Assembly: GCF_014873955.1 (NCBI RefSeq)
Contig: NZ_JADBED010000001.1
Location: forward strand, 1,550,001-1,614,000
Length of the DNA stretch: 64,000 nt
Direction of reading: 5' to 3'
Origin: Nesterenkonia lutea
GTDB lineage: Bacteria > Actinomycetota > Actinomycetes > Actinomycetales > Micrococcaceae
Shown piece by piece: positions 18,980 to 27,519 of the stretch. Numbering within the stretch: the first letter of the stretch is position 1; every line of letters begins with the position of its first letter. The notes under the pieces are model-generated. The model was not told where the DNA came from, ran no database searches, and was given only the letters and a program-made list of their open reading frames with translations. Position numbers and translations under genes: made by a program.

Positions 18980-18997
18980 GGAATCGCAGGATTCCCG
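18980..18997 (+). other. hairpin in the tmRNA precursor leader
   Basis: GGGAATC and GATTCCC flank GCAG, giving a 7-bp stem about 20 nt upstream of the mature tmRNA 5' end. It may steer RNase P or other processing; this is inference. Confidence 0.4.
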
Positions 18998-19017
18998 GCT
19001 CCTTGACAACATCATAA

Positions 19018-19388
19018 GGGGACGATCGGTTTCGACGATCTGAGTTGATCATGGTGAAGCGGGTCGAGGATGCAGAGTGACCTCGTACAAAACCCCTCTG
19101 CAAAACAATAAGTGCCGAAACTAAGCGCACTGACTTCGCCCTCGCTGCCTAAGCAGCGACGCGAGTCTGTCAGCCTGAGTCTGCTATCGACTCAGATCCT
19201 GGCATCAGCTAGATAGCCACTGGTTCCAACTCCTCGTCGTGGGGAGTTGGGTCGACAATTTCCACGACTGGGCCCGTCAGCTGCTTGTCTGCGTGACGGC
19301 TGGGGCCGAGAAAATCTACTAGCAGACTGCACCCGGAGAAGCCCATGTGAATCCAGATCGGACGCGGGTTCGATTCCCGCCGTCTCCA
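19018..19388 (+). ncRNA. ssrA: transfer-messenger RNA (tmRNA)
   Basis: The 5' end GGGGACGATCGGTTTCGACG and the 3' end GGTTCGATTCCCGCCGTCTC form the tRNA-like domain; GGGGACG pairs with CGTCTCC (one G-U), followed by discriminator A. CCA is not fully encoded (ACAG). The tag reading frame is 19114-19152 (resume codon GCC), encoding AETKRTDFALAA then TAA. The terminal ALAA is the usual degradation signal. tmRNA with SmpB (gene at 23873) rescues stalled ribosomes. Length about 371 nt. Confidence 0.93.
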
Positions 19389-19394
19389 CAGATC

Positions 19395-19427
19395 GCCCGA
19401 GCAGGCTCAGCCTGCTCGGGCTTTTTT
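19395..19427 (+). terminator. rho-independent terminator of ssrA
   Basis: GCCCGAGCAGG (19395-19405), loop CTCAG, CCTGCTCGGGC (19411-19421), then TTTTTT. It is a perfect 11-bp stem with a U-tract immediately after the tmRNA 3' end. Confidence 0.92.
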
Positions 19428-19494
19428 GTGCCCACCAGCAGCGGCTCAGCGGTGGTCGGCGCGCCAGCGCGTGGTCAGGAAGCCCAGTGCGTGG

Positions 19495-21588
19495 TCAGGG
19501 CGGCAGCTGGGTCAGGCCCTCGTGCTTGACTATGAACCCGGACGGGAATCCGGGGGCATCCCCTGAACCGTCCCAGCCCGCGGCCATGAGGCCCACTGCC
19601 ATGAGCAGGCCGCCATTGCCCGGCAGATACAGCGGAAGTCCCTCGTTCTGCCAGTTGTGGCCGTTGGAGAGGAAGGTGTTCTTCGCGGCGGGCATCAGCA
19701 GCGCGTCCACCGCGAGCTCGGGACGTCCCAGCCGGGCCGCGCTCATCGCGATCATGGGATAGTCCCAGCCCCAGGTGCTCTCCCAGTCCCAGTCCCCCAG
19801 GACGTCGAGCAGCGTGTTCTCCATGATCTTCTCGTCGATGAGCGGGGTCTCGGGCACCACGCCGAGAGCACCGAGCACCGAGGGGTGATCGGTGCGTCGG
19901 TCCAGGACCGGACGCCGGATGGCGGGATAGACCCCGCCCCGCACGGAAGGCGGACGCAGCGCGTCCCGGGTCCTCGCCCAGGCGGCCACGGGTTCCAGGC
20001 CCAGCAGCTCGCGCCACCGGATGGCGGTGTTCAGACCCCAGTGCCAGTAGGCCAGCTCGAAGGTCGGGTCGGCCAGTTCCTCCTTGACATCGCCATAGCA
20101 TTCCTGGGCCGGGATGAGCGGGGCCTCGAGGCTCGCCGCGCCGTCGTCGTCGATCGGGTGGGTGGCCATGAACTCGGCGGTCTCAAAGACCAGCTCGGCG
20201 TATTGAGACGCCTGATCCATCCCGGTGCTGCGACGCAGGAGCTCGGCGAAATAGATGAGGTGGGGCTGCTGCCAGAGCAGGAACGGGCCGATGTCGCTGG
20301 GGGTCTCCTCCCCGTCCGGGCCCACCTGCTTGGGCCAGCGGGCCCCCGTGACGCCCTGTGCCGCAGCGGTCTGCCGAGCCTGCGGAAGCACGTCGCGGTA
20401 CCACTGAAGGCTGCGCATCAGCAGCTCGGGGCGCCCCCAGACGGGGAAGTGCGCCGCATGCCACCAGTGCATCTCCAGGTGGAACTTCCCGCGCCAGGAA
20501 TTGATCATCAGACCGGTCTCCTGCGGCGGGGTGCTGCCCGAGCAGTTGATCGCAGTCAGATACTGGGAGAGCACGATCCGGCGCTCGAGCTCCGGGGCTC
20601 GCAAATCCGTGCTCTCTGCAAGGTCCACCACACCGCCGGTGCTCCAGTGTTCCTGCCACCAGGTCTGGGACTGCTCGAAGACCTCGGCGGGCGTCACCCC
20701 GGAATCATGATCCCCGTCCGGCGCCGGGGACCCGGAGCGAAAACTGACCGCGACCTGCCAGGGCTGCTCCTGCGCGAGCGCCTCTGCTGCGATGAGCACC
20801 TCGTGGCGCGCCGGCTGCTCGATCTTCAGCGGTCCTGCGGCATCGACGCTGACCACATAGGTGGTCTCATCCAGGCTGCGCGAGATCTGTGCCGTCTCCC
20901 TGCGGCCCTGCACCGTGGTGGAGTGCCGTTCCTCCGCCCAGCTCACCGCGTTGCCCCAGGCTCCGGAGCCGTAGGGGAAGCGCAGCCGCAGCGCCGGCGG
21001 GTGCGGGGAGTCGGTTCTGATGGTGAACGCCACGGCATCCCGGGTGGGGTGGACTGCCGTGCGCACTGTGAAGCCGAACCCGCGCAGCGTGAACTCGGAC
21101 TCAGCGATCCCGGTCCACAGATCGAGCTCCTGCTGAATGGGCACCAGGTCCTCGGCGGCGAGCTCCTCGGAGCCCACGGCGGACGGGGCCAGGCCGATCC
21201 ATCCCAGCATGAGTCGATGCGGGTTCTGGCGCAGCCACAGCTCCTCCGCGGTGCCGGTCTCGGGTCCATCTCCGAAGGTGCGGGTGGAGAGATCCACATA
21301 GGGGACCTCGCCTCGCGCGGTGTCGAAGGACCGCAGGGCCGAGCGGAGCTCAGGACGCGGATCACGGGGAGTCGTGTGCCAGCCCCACTGGGACTGTGTG
21401 CCGAGCAGACTGCCTGGATCCTCCGGGTCCCGCCCGGTGTGCGGATGCAGCTCCGGGAAGGTCTGCAGGCCGGTGATGTCCAGGCTCAGGCCGAACTCGC
21501 CGTTGCCCAGCTGCACCGGGGCACGCGAATCGGTCTCGGTGCGGCGGATCCGGTGCCGCTGCACCAGGCTGCGACGGTCGATCCTCAT
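19495..21588 (-). CDS. six-hairpin glycosidase-like protein of unknown specificity
   Basis: The 697-residue protein starts MRIDRRSLVQRHRIRRTE, then LGNGEFGLSLDITGLQTF, which resembles a widespread bacterial family starting RxxLVxRHNPxL and followed by VGNGxFAFTxDxTGLQTF. The N-terminal half looks like a beta-sandwich, and from about residue 350 there are alpha-helical repeats (LMINSWRGKFHLEMHWWHAA, WESTWGWDYPMIAMSAARLG, NGHNWQNEGLPLYLPGNGG) like GH65/GH95-type (alpha/alpha)6 enzymes. No signal peptide is seen. I cannot assign the catalytic acid. ATG 21588 is preferred because the family motif begins there; the frame is open for 39 more codons upstream. The 215 bp before it (21589-21803) hold nothing I recognise. 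Confidence 0.65.
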   Translation of the reverse strand: MRIDRRSLVQRHRIRRTETDSRAPVQLGNGEFGLSLDITGLQTFPELHPHTGRDPEDPGSLLGTQSQWGWHTTPRDPRPELRSALRSFDTARGEVPYVDLSTRTFGDGPETGTAEELWLRQNPHRLMLGWIGLAPSAVGSEELAAEDLVPIQQELDLWTGIAESEFTLRGFGFTVRTAVHPTRDAVAFTIRTDSPHPPALRLRFPYGSGAWGNAVSWAEERHSTTVQGRRETAQISRSLDETTYVVSVDAAGPLKIEQPARHEVLIAAEALAQEQPWQVAVSFRSGSPAPDGDHDSGVTPAEVFEQSQTWWQEHWSTGGVVDLAESTDLRAPELERRIVLSQYLTAINCSGSTPPQETGLMINSWRGKFHLEMHWWHAAHFPVWGRPELLMRSLQWYRDVLPQARQTAAAQGVTGARWPKQVGPDGEETPSDIGPFLLWQQPHLIYFAELLRRSTGMDQASQYAELVFETAEFMATHPIDDDGAASLEAPLIPAQECYGDVKEELADPTFELAYWHWGLNTAIRWRELLGLEPVAAWARTRDALRPPSVRGGVYPAIRRPVLDRRTDHPSVLGALGVVPETPLIDEKIMENTLLDVLGDWDWESTWGWDYPMIAMSAARLGRPELAVDALLMPAAKNTFLSNGHNWQNEGLPLYLPGNGGLLMAVGLMAAGWDGSGDAPGFPSGFIVKHEGLTQLPP

Positions 21589-21803
21589 CACAGGACAGCG
21601 CGAACTGGTCGGGTGCACATGGTGGCCTTCCGTGGGGCAGGGTCTGCTGGGCGCTGAGCCTTCCCAGCATCGCTCCCGGTCAGCCAGGAGGGTCTCTCCT
21701 GTCACAACGTATCGACCCGATCACCGTCGCGACAACACCCGCACCCCATCACCTGGGCATCACGCGATGCCAGTGCCTGTCCTCAGCGGTCGGACCGGCG
21801 TGC

Positions 21804-22079
21804 TCAGAAGTCCCGAGCCGACTCAGCGCCGGGCCCGCCCACCTTGACCAGGTGGAACCGACGGACCAGCCGCAGGGAGGGACGGACCAGGAGCAGCACG
21901 CTGCCGACGACGAAGAGCCAGGTGCCGGTGTGCATGGTCGATTCGGAGAAGAAGAGGAAGCTGCCCACTGTGAAGGCCAGCGCGATCAGGAAATCATTCG
22001 CGATGCTCAGGGTCTCGTAGCGACGCCGGACCACGAGTTCCTCATGGCCGAGGTGGAGCACCAGATCAGGATCAGTCAT
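21804..22079 (-). CDS. YrhK-like small membrane protein
   Basis: The 91-residue protein carries GHEELVVRRRYETLSIANDF, followed by two hydrophobic segments (LIALAFTVGSFLFF and TGTWLFVVGSVLLLVRPSLR) and ends in a basic tail. This is the YrhK domain pattern; its function is unknown. It is a single gene, divergent from the aldo/keto reductase across 222 bp of low-complexity sequence. Confidence 0.7.
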   Translation of the reverse strand: MTDPDLVLHLGHEELVVRRRYETLSIANDFLIALAFTVGSFLFFSESTMHTGTWLFVVGSVLLLVRPSLRLVRRFHLVKVGGPGAESARDF

Positions 22080-22109
22080 GCTCTCAGGCTAGTCCCGGCG
22101 AGACCCCGC

Positions 22110-22250
22110 TGCATGTCGGCTCGGCTCTGCGCACCTGTGTGCTGGGCCGGGATCTGGGCACCTGTCTCCTGGGCCGGGGTCTGGGCCCGGGCTTGTGCGG
22201 TGGTCTGGGTCTGGGCGTGTGCCAGGGTCTGGAGGACCCTGTCATGGAGT
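22110..22250. repeat. low-complexity GGTCTGGG/CACCTGT-type degenerate repeat
   Basis: Short GC-rich units related to GGGCCGGGATCTGGGCACCTGT and GGTCTGGGTCTGGGC recur several times in the gap between yrhK and the aldo/keto reductase gene. It can be read as a Pro/Gly/Gln/Thr frame on the minus strand, but no gene call is justified. Confidence 0.5.
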
Positions 22251-22301
22251 TGGAGTAGGATCCGGCGGGTACGGCACGTTCCGTCTCTGCGAAGGAGCCC
22301 C

Positions 22302-23399
22302 ATGGACACCCCCTTCTACCGCCCGCTCTCCCCCACCTGTGGCCTCCGCGTCTCCCCGCTGGCGCTGGGCACGCTTCCCTTCGGCGGCGCGAACGGCATG
22401 AGTCATATGGGCAATCTCGGGCCCGAGGACGCTGCCGTGCTGCTGGACCGTGCGGTGGAGGCTGGGGTCAACCTGCTGGACACGGCGAACCTCTATTCCC
22501 TCGGCGTGGCCGAGGAGGTCCTCGGCGAGGCCCTTGCCCGCAGCGGTCGCTATGACGATCTCCTGGTCACCACCAAGGCCCGCATGGTCATCGGCGACGG
22601 ACCCAATGACGGGGGCGCTTCCCGCTGGCATCTGATCCGCGAGGTGGAGACGTCCCTGAAGCGCCTGCAGCGTGACCATGTCGATCTCTTCTACCTCCAC
22701 CACTGGGACGGCGAGACACCCCTGGAGGAGACCCTGCAGACCATGGACGAGCTGGTCCGCTCCGGGAAGGTGCGCTACTACGGGGTCTCCAACTACACCG
22801 GCTGGCAGCTGATGAAGGCGCTGAAGGTCTGTGAGGCGCACGGGTACATCAAGCCCGTGGTGCAGCAGATCCATTACTCCCCCTACTCTCGCGAGGCCGA
22901 GTACGAGATGATCCCGGCCGGCATCGATCAGGGCATCGGCACTCAGGTGTGGAGCCCCCTGGGCATGGGCCTGCTCACCGGCAAGTACCGGAGGGACGCG
23001 GCCCCGAGCTCGGGGGCTCGCATGGCAGAGGGGGACGGTTCAGAGATGCGTGTGGCGGATTGGGAGAAGCTCTACACCGTGGTCGATGTCCTCGAAGAGG
23101 TCGCGACACGGCGCCGGGCCACGATCCCGCAGGTGCTGCTCGCCTGGCTGCTGGAAAGGCCTGGCGTCACGAACCTCGCAGTGGGCGCTCGGAGCCTGGA
23201 TCAGTTCAATGACCTGCTCGGCAGCCTCGATGTGGCCCTGGATGACGAGGATCGCCGAGCCATCGACGACGCCGGCCGCCCGGCACTGGCATATCCCTTC
23301 TGGCACCAGGCTGATATGGCCAGCGAACGGATGAGCCCGGCGGACGAGTCGATCGTCGCCACCATGCAGCGACAGATCAGCGAGACGTTCAACTCATGA
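22302..23399 (+). CDS. aldo/keto reductase
   Basis: A 365-residue (beta/alpha)8 NADPH-dependent oxidoreductase. The tetrad is visible: Asp and Tyr in LLDTANLYSLGVAEEVLG, Lys in LLVTTKARMV, His in VDLFYLHHWDGETPLEET. The family motif RYYGVSNYTGWQLMKAL and a C-terminal cofactor region (IPQVLLAWLLERPGVTNLAV) are present. GAAGGAG lies 9 nt before ATG 22302. Substrate unknown; the gene has no pathway neighbours. Confidence 0.92.
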   Translation: MDTPFYRPLSPTCGLRVSPLALGTLPFGGANGMSHMGNLGPEDAAVLLDRAVEAGVNLLDTANLYSLGVAEEVLGEALARSGRYDDLLVTTKARMVIGDGPNDGGASRWHLIREVETSLKRLQRDHVDLFYLHHWDGETPLEETLQTMDELVRSGKVRYYGVSNYTGWQLMKALKVCEAHGYIKPVVQQIHYSPYSREAEYEMIPAGIDQGIGTQVWSPLGMGLLTGKYRRDAAPSSGARMAEGDGSEMRVADWEKLYTVVDVLEEVATRRRATIPQVLLAWLLERPGVTNLAVGARSLDQFNDLLGSLDVALDDEDRRAIDDAGRPALAYPFWHQADMASERMSPADESIVATMQRQISETFNS

Positions 23400-23485
23400 C
23401 CAGCTGACACTCAGCTGATATGGACAGGACCCAGAGGTTGGTTTGACTATGGTGGCAAGACCACGACGACAGAAGAGGACCTCAG

Positions 23486-23848
23486 ATGACCAACGAAGAG
23501 CACAGGACTGCAGATTCCCATCCGCCCACTGGAGGCGAAGGCACGCAGGGTCCTGCCGAGACGCAGTCCAATGACACGTCCAACTCACAGCGATTCGAGC
23601 GAGACGAGACCGCTCGGAATCCGAATATCGATCCTGAGCCGGGCGAGACGCCCGGCACGGACGCTGCCGGTGCGGTGGAACCGGGAGACACTCCCCCGGA
23701 TTCGAACTCAGCGACCGCCTCGCCCGCGCAGCCAGCTCCTGCCAAGCCGCCGAAGTCCAACGCGGTGCTCACCACGGCGATCATCGCCATCGCGGTCCTG
23801 GTGCTGCTGATCTTCGTCGGCTACGTCGCCGGACTCATCGGCGGATAG
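23486..23848 (+). CDS. hypothetical tail-anchored protein
   Basis: A 120-residue protein: about 88 residues of polar, disordered, Pro/Glu/Thr-rich sequence (TNEEHRTADSHPPTGGEGTQ...), then a single C-terminal transmembrane helix (AVLTTAIIAIAVLVLLIFVG). GAGGAC precedes the ATG. It is convergent with smpB. I do not recognise a family. Confidence 0.65.
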   Translation: MTNEEHRTADSHPPTGGEGTQGPAETQSNDTSNSQRFERDETARNPNIDPEPGETPGTDAAGAVEPGDTPPDSNSATASPAQPAPAKPPKSNAVLTTAIIAIAVLVLLIFVGYVAGLIGG

Positions 23849-23872
23849 ACCCCTGGCGGACCCCGTGCGGGC

Positions 23873-24370
23873 TCAGGACGACCGCAGGTTCCGGTAGCGC
23901 ATCGCGCGCTGGGCCTCGCGGTTGTCCTGCTTCTCACGCAGGGTCTGGCGCTTGTCGAACTCGCGCTTGCCTCGGGCGATCCCGATCTCGACCTTCGCCT
24001 TGCCGTCCTTGAAGTAGAGCTGCAGCGGAACGATGGTGAGGCCCGGATCCTCGATCTGGCGGGAGATCTTCACGAGCTCCTTCTGGTGCAGGAGCAGCTT
24101 GCGCTTGCGCCGGGCGGCGTGGTTGGTCCACGTGCCGTTGAGGTACTCGGGGATGGTGACCTGTTCGAGCCAGAGCTCGAGGCCGCTGGAGAATCCGCCG
24201 AAGCCGTCGGTGAGGTTGGCCTGGCCCTCGCGCAGCGACTTCACCTCGGTGCCGGTGAGCACCATTCCCGCCTCATAGCGGTCGAGGATCTCGTAGTCAT
24301 GTCGCGCGCGGCGGTTCGTGGCCACGACGCTGTTGTTGGGGTCCCGTTTGGGACCCTTCTTCTTCGCCAC
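23873..24370 (-). CDS. smpB: SsrA-binding protein SmpB
   Basis: A 165-residue protein that binds the tRNA-like domain of tmRNA and brings it to stalled ribosomes. Motifs: [90 protein letters not shown]. Start GTG 24370 with GGGAGG 8 nt upstream. The N-terminus is slightly longer than in E. coli (basic KKKGPKRDP). It lies downstream of ftsEX, as in many actinobacteria, and its partner RNA is only about 4.5 kb away. Confidence 0.96.
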   Translation of the reverse strand: MAKKKGPKRDPNNSVVATNRRARHDYEILDRYEAGMVLTGTEVKSLREGQANLTDGFGGFSSGLELWLEQVTIPEYLNGTWTNHAARRKRKLLLHQKELVKISRQIEDPGLTIVPLQLYFKDGKAKVEIGIARGKREFDKRQTLREKQDNREAQRAMRYRNLRSS

Positions 24371-24439
24371 CGTGTCACCTCCCCGACTGCTCGCTGATCT
24401 CGGCGTTCTTCTGCAGTGGCCAGAAGAGCCGACCTTCGA

Positions 24440-25357
24440 TCATACACGCAGGTACCGGCGCACAGTCACCCAGGAGGCGATCACGGCGAGCACCACGGCG
24501 ATCAGCAGGAGGCCCGGCATGATGATCCAGGACTGCGCGGAATCGATGAAGTGGATGCTGGGGACCTGCTGGGCCATCCATCGGCCCAGCACGAATTCGG
24601 CGACCACCCAGGTGGCGGCGCAGGCAAGGAGTCCCCCGACCAGAGCCGCGATCACTCCCTCGAACACGAAGGGCATGCGGATCATGGATTTGGAGGCTCC
24701 GACCAGGCGCATGATGCCGGTCTCGCGTCTGCGGCTGAAGGCGGAGAGCCGGATGGTCGTCGCCACCAACAGCAGGGCACAGACGATCATGACTCCCGCG
24801 ATGATCAGCGCCACCAGGGTCAGCCCGTTGAGGATGCCGAAGATCTGGTCGAGGACCTCCTGCTGGTCTGCGACGGTCTCCACCCCTGGTGCTGAGCCGA
24901 ACAGCTCGGTGACCACCGGGAACTGCTCGGGGTCGTTCAGGAGGATGCGGTAGGACTCGGGCATGTCGGTCGCGGTGAGCGATGCGGTGCGTGAATCTTC
25001 GCCCCTGCTCTCCAGGAGCTCGTCCAGGGCCTGCTGCTGGGTCTCGTGCCGGTAGCTGGCGACATACTGGCTCGCCGCACCGTCTTCAAGCGTGTGCTCG
25101 ATCGAGTCGCGCTGGTCGGCGCTGACCGCGCCGGTGGGGCAGGCGGTCTGCGGGGAGTTCTCGGTGCAGAGGAAGACGGAGAGCTCGAGGCGGTCGTAGA
25201 AGTCATCGGTCATCTGGTTGACCTGGGTCTGCATCAGCGCGGCTGAACCGACGAAGGTCAGCGAGATGAACGTGACCAGGATGACCGAGGCCACCATCGC
25301 GACGTTGCGGCGCAGAGAGCTGAACGTCTCACCGAGCATGTAGAGGAGGCGGTTCAT
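24440..25357 (-). CDS. ftsX: cell division protein FtsX (permease-like)
   Basis: The 305-residue membrane protein has an N-terminal cytosolic segment and TM1 (NVAMVASVILVTFISLTFVG), a large extracellular domain (about 45-185), and three C-terminal helices. With FtsE it controls peptidoglycan hydrolases at the division site or cell wall. It overlaps ftsE by 4 bp. An extracellular Cys pair (LCTENSPQTACPTG) may form a disulfide. Confidence 0.94.
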   Translation of the reverse strand: MNRLLYMLGETFSSLRRNVAMVASVILVTFISLTFVGSAALMQTQVNQMTDDFYDRLELSVFLCTENSPQTACPTGAVSADQRDSIEHTLEDGAASQYVASYRHETQQQALDELLESRGEDSRTASLTATDMPESYRILLNDPEQFPVVTELFGSAPGVETVADQQEVLDQIFGILNGLTLVALIIAGVMIVCALLLVATTIRLSAFSRRRETGIMRLVGASKSMIRMPFVFEGVIAALVGGLLACAATWVVAEFVLGRWMAQQVPSIHFIDSAQSWIIMPGLLLIAVVLAVIASWVTVRRYLRV

Positions 25358-27516
25358 ACGTCCCTCCTCAGACGGCGCAGGATCGACCTGCGGGACTTCT
25401 TGATCCCCAGGTGCTCGGCAGTGCGCCGAGCATCGGTATAGGTCGACTGGGAGGCAGAGGACTTCGGCCGCGGCACGGCCCGGACCGCCGGCGCAGCGGG
25501 CGCCGACTCCTGCGGGGACCCCGCTGGGATGTTCCCTGGGTCATGGGTCTCGGGCCGAGGACGTTCGGGCTGGTGCGTCTCTGACCGGGGCGCCTCTGAT
25601 CCGGGTGTCTCTGATCCGGGTGCCTCTGATCCGCGGGTCTCCAGCGGCAGGGCCCGGGAGAGCCGGGCTGCGACCACTGGAGACTCCGAGCCTGCGCCCT
25701 CATCCTCGGCGTGCGCGAGCCAGGAGAGCCGGGGCCGCGAGGGTGGTTCCTGCGCCGCGGCCGCTGGCTGGGAGACCGCCTGCGGCGGCGCCGGCGGGGG
25801 AAGTGTGGGATACATCGGGGGCAGTCGGCGCAGCGGGGCGGCGACGCGTGCGGGTTCGACAGGGGCCGGTGCTGCGGGGGCTGGCGGGATGGGGGCTGGC
25901 GCGATGGGGGCGAGCTTTCCTGTCGGCGACTCCTCGAGGGACCCGCGCGTCAGCGGCTCCTGATCCATGAAGTCCTGACGCACAGGCTCCTCGGGAACCG
26001 GCTGCTCAGGGAGCTCTTCGAGTGCGGGCTCGCCGGAGAAGTCGTCGGGCTCGTCCTCAGCTTCGGTGTATCCGTCCTGTTCCAGATCGGGCATCTCGGT
26101 GCCGTTGAAGTCTCCGTGCGGTTCGGGGACGTCGTGACCGAGGGCCCCGTCCCGCAGGTGCTCGGGCCAGGTGACGCGGAGACCGGTCTGCTCCTCGTGC
26201 TCGAGATCCGCCTCGTCTTCGAACTGAGCCTCATGCTCAGGGAGTTCACTGGAATCCTCGTCGAGGTCATCGCCTTCGAGGTGATCCCCGGCAGGGTTCG
26301 CCCCAAAGGAGTTCTTCTCCCCGGTGCCCTCGGACTCGTTGTGTTCGGGCTCGATGTCTTCGGCGTCCTCGGGGTTCCCGAGGTGTTCGTCATCGTCTGG
26401 ATAACTGTCAGGATCGCTGTCTGGATCGCTGTCTGAGTCGTCGGCTGCGCTGTTGTTCTCGTGCTCGTAGGCCGGATGCTCCGCGGTGGGGACATCATGC
26501 GGATCCGCCAGCTGCGCGTCGAACTCCTCGGCGGTCAGCTCCATGCCCTCGAGCTGTTCGGAATAGTCCTGCGGAGTCGTCTCCCGCAGCACCGGATCCT
26601 CGTCGAAATCGAGCACAGCGGGGTCCTCCCCCGGTGCTGGCGCCAGGTCTTCCCGGTGATCATCCGGGTGCTCCTCGGCGTGGTCTGAGAACGCATGCTC
26701 GTCCCCGGGTCCCTCGGCGCTGCTGGGAGGCAGCATCGGGACCACACCGGTCTTCAGCGGGGCGGGGTCATGGGCGCGCAGCCCGGATTCCCCCTCTTCC
26801 TGCGCCAGGACGTCCCAGGCCGCGGAACCCTCGGGTGCATCGTAGAAGCCGTGGGGCTCGTCGCGGACCAGCCGCCCGCGGTGCAGCTGCACCACACGAC
26901 TGTTGGCCTGATCGACGATGGCACGATCGTGGGTGGCCATGATGACGGTGGTGCCGGAGGCGTTGATCCATCGCAGCACCTTCATGACTTCTGCGGAGGC
27001 ACGCGGATCAAGGTTGCCTGTGGGCTCATCCGCGAGCAGGATGGCGGGACTGTTGACGATGGCACGGGCGATGGCGGCGCGCTGCTGCTCGCCGCCGGAG
27101 ATCTCATGCGGATAGCGCTTGGCCAGGTGGGCGAGGTCGACCTTCTCCAGCACTTTGGTGACCCGTTTGCGGATCGCGCTGCGTTTGGTGCCCAGCACAC
27201 GCATGGCGAAGGCGACGTTGTCGAAGACGGTCTTGTCCGGCAGCAGCCGGAAGTCCTGGAACACCATGCCGATGCTGCGGCGGAAGTCCGGGACGCGGCG
27301 ATCGAGCATGAGACCCAGATTCTGTCCGGCCACGGTGACCTTGCCGCGCTGGGGCAGGCCTTCGCGCAGGATCATGCGCAGGAGAGTGGATTTTCCGGAG
27401 CCGGAGGCGCCGATGAGGAAGGCGAAATCGCCCCGGTAGAACTCCACGGTCACGTCATCGAGCGCCGGCCGCCCGTCTGCTTCGTAGCGGCGGGTGACCT
27501 GTTCAAAGCGGATCAT
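25354..27516 (-). CDS. ftsE: cell division ATP-binding protein FtsE with very long C-terminal extension
   Basis: Residues 1-225 are a normal FtsE ABC ATPase: Walker A IGASGSGKSTLLRMIL, signature EISGGEQQRAAIARAIVNSP, Walker B ILLADEPTGNLD, H-loop MATHDRAIV. FtsE is usually about 230 residues, but here the same frame continues to 720. The extension is acidic (DSDSDPDSDPDSYPDDDEH), then Pro/Ala-rich, with short SETPGSEAPRSE-type repeats near nt 25590-25640, and ends with a basic segment (HLGIKKSRRSILRRLRR) just before ftsX. No stop or frame break separates the parts. Function of the tail is unknown; it could bind cytosolic division partners. Confidence 0.9.
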   Translation of the reverse strand: MIRFEQVTRRYEADGRPALDDVTVEFYRGDFAFLIGASGSGKSTLLRMILREGLPQRGKVTVAGQNLGLMLDRRVPDFRRSIGMVFQDFRLLPDKTVFDNVAFAMRVLGTKRSAIRKRVTKVLEKVDLAHLAKRYPHEISGGEQQRAAIARAIVNSPAILLADEPTGNLDPRASAEVMKVLRWINASGTTVIMATHDRAIVDQANSRVVQLHRGRLVRDEPHGFYDAPEGSAAWDVLAQEEGESGLRAHDPAPLKTGVVPMLPPSSAEGPGDEHAFSDHAEEHPDDHREDLAPAPGEDPAVLDFDEDPVLRETTPQDYSEQLEGMELTAEEFDAQLADPHDVPTAEHPAYEHENNSAADDSDSDPDSDPDSYPDDDEHLGNPEDAEDIEPEHNESEGTGEKNSFGANPAGDHLEGDDLDEDSSELPEHEAQFEDEADLEHEEQTGLRVTWPEHLRDGALGHDVPEPHGDFNGTEMPDLEQDGYTEAEDEPDDFSGEPALEELPEQPVPEEPVRQDFMDQEPLTRGSLEESPTGKLAPIAPAPIPPAPAAPAPVEPARVAAPLRRLPPMYPTLPPPAPPQAVSQPAAAAQEPPSRPRLSWLAHAEDEGAGSESPVVAARLSRALPLETRGSEAPGSETPGSEAPRSETHQPERPRPETHDPGNIPAGSPQESAPAAPAVRAVPRPKSSASQSTYTDARRTAEHLGIKKSRRSILRRLRRDV

Positions 27517-27519
27517 GGA

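Noticed and set aside
19002..19007. TTGACA just before tmRNA as its -35
   Set aside because: It is only about 10 nt from the mature 5' end, with no -10 at the right distance. The TTGCAC/TATACT pair at 18907-18936 is a much better promoter, with leader processing.
22076..22309. 77-codon minus-strand ORF in the yrhK-AKR gap
   Set aside because: It only reads the degenerate repeat as Gln/Thr/Ala/Pro and would overlap the AKR start; no coding evidence.
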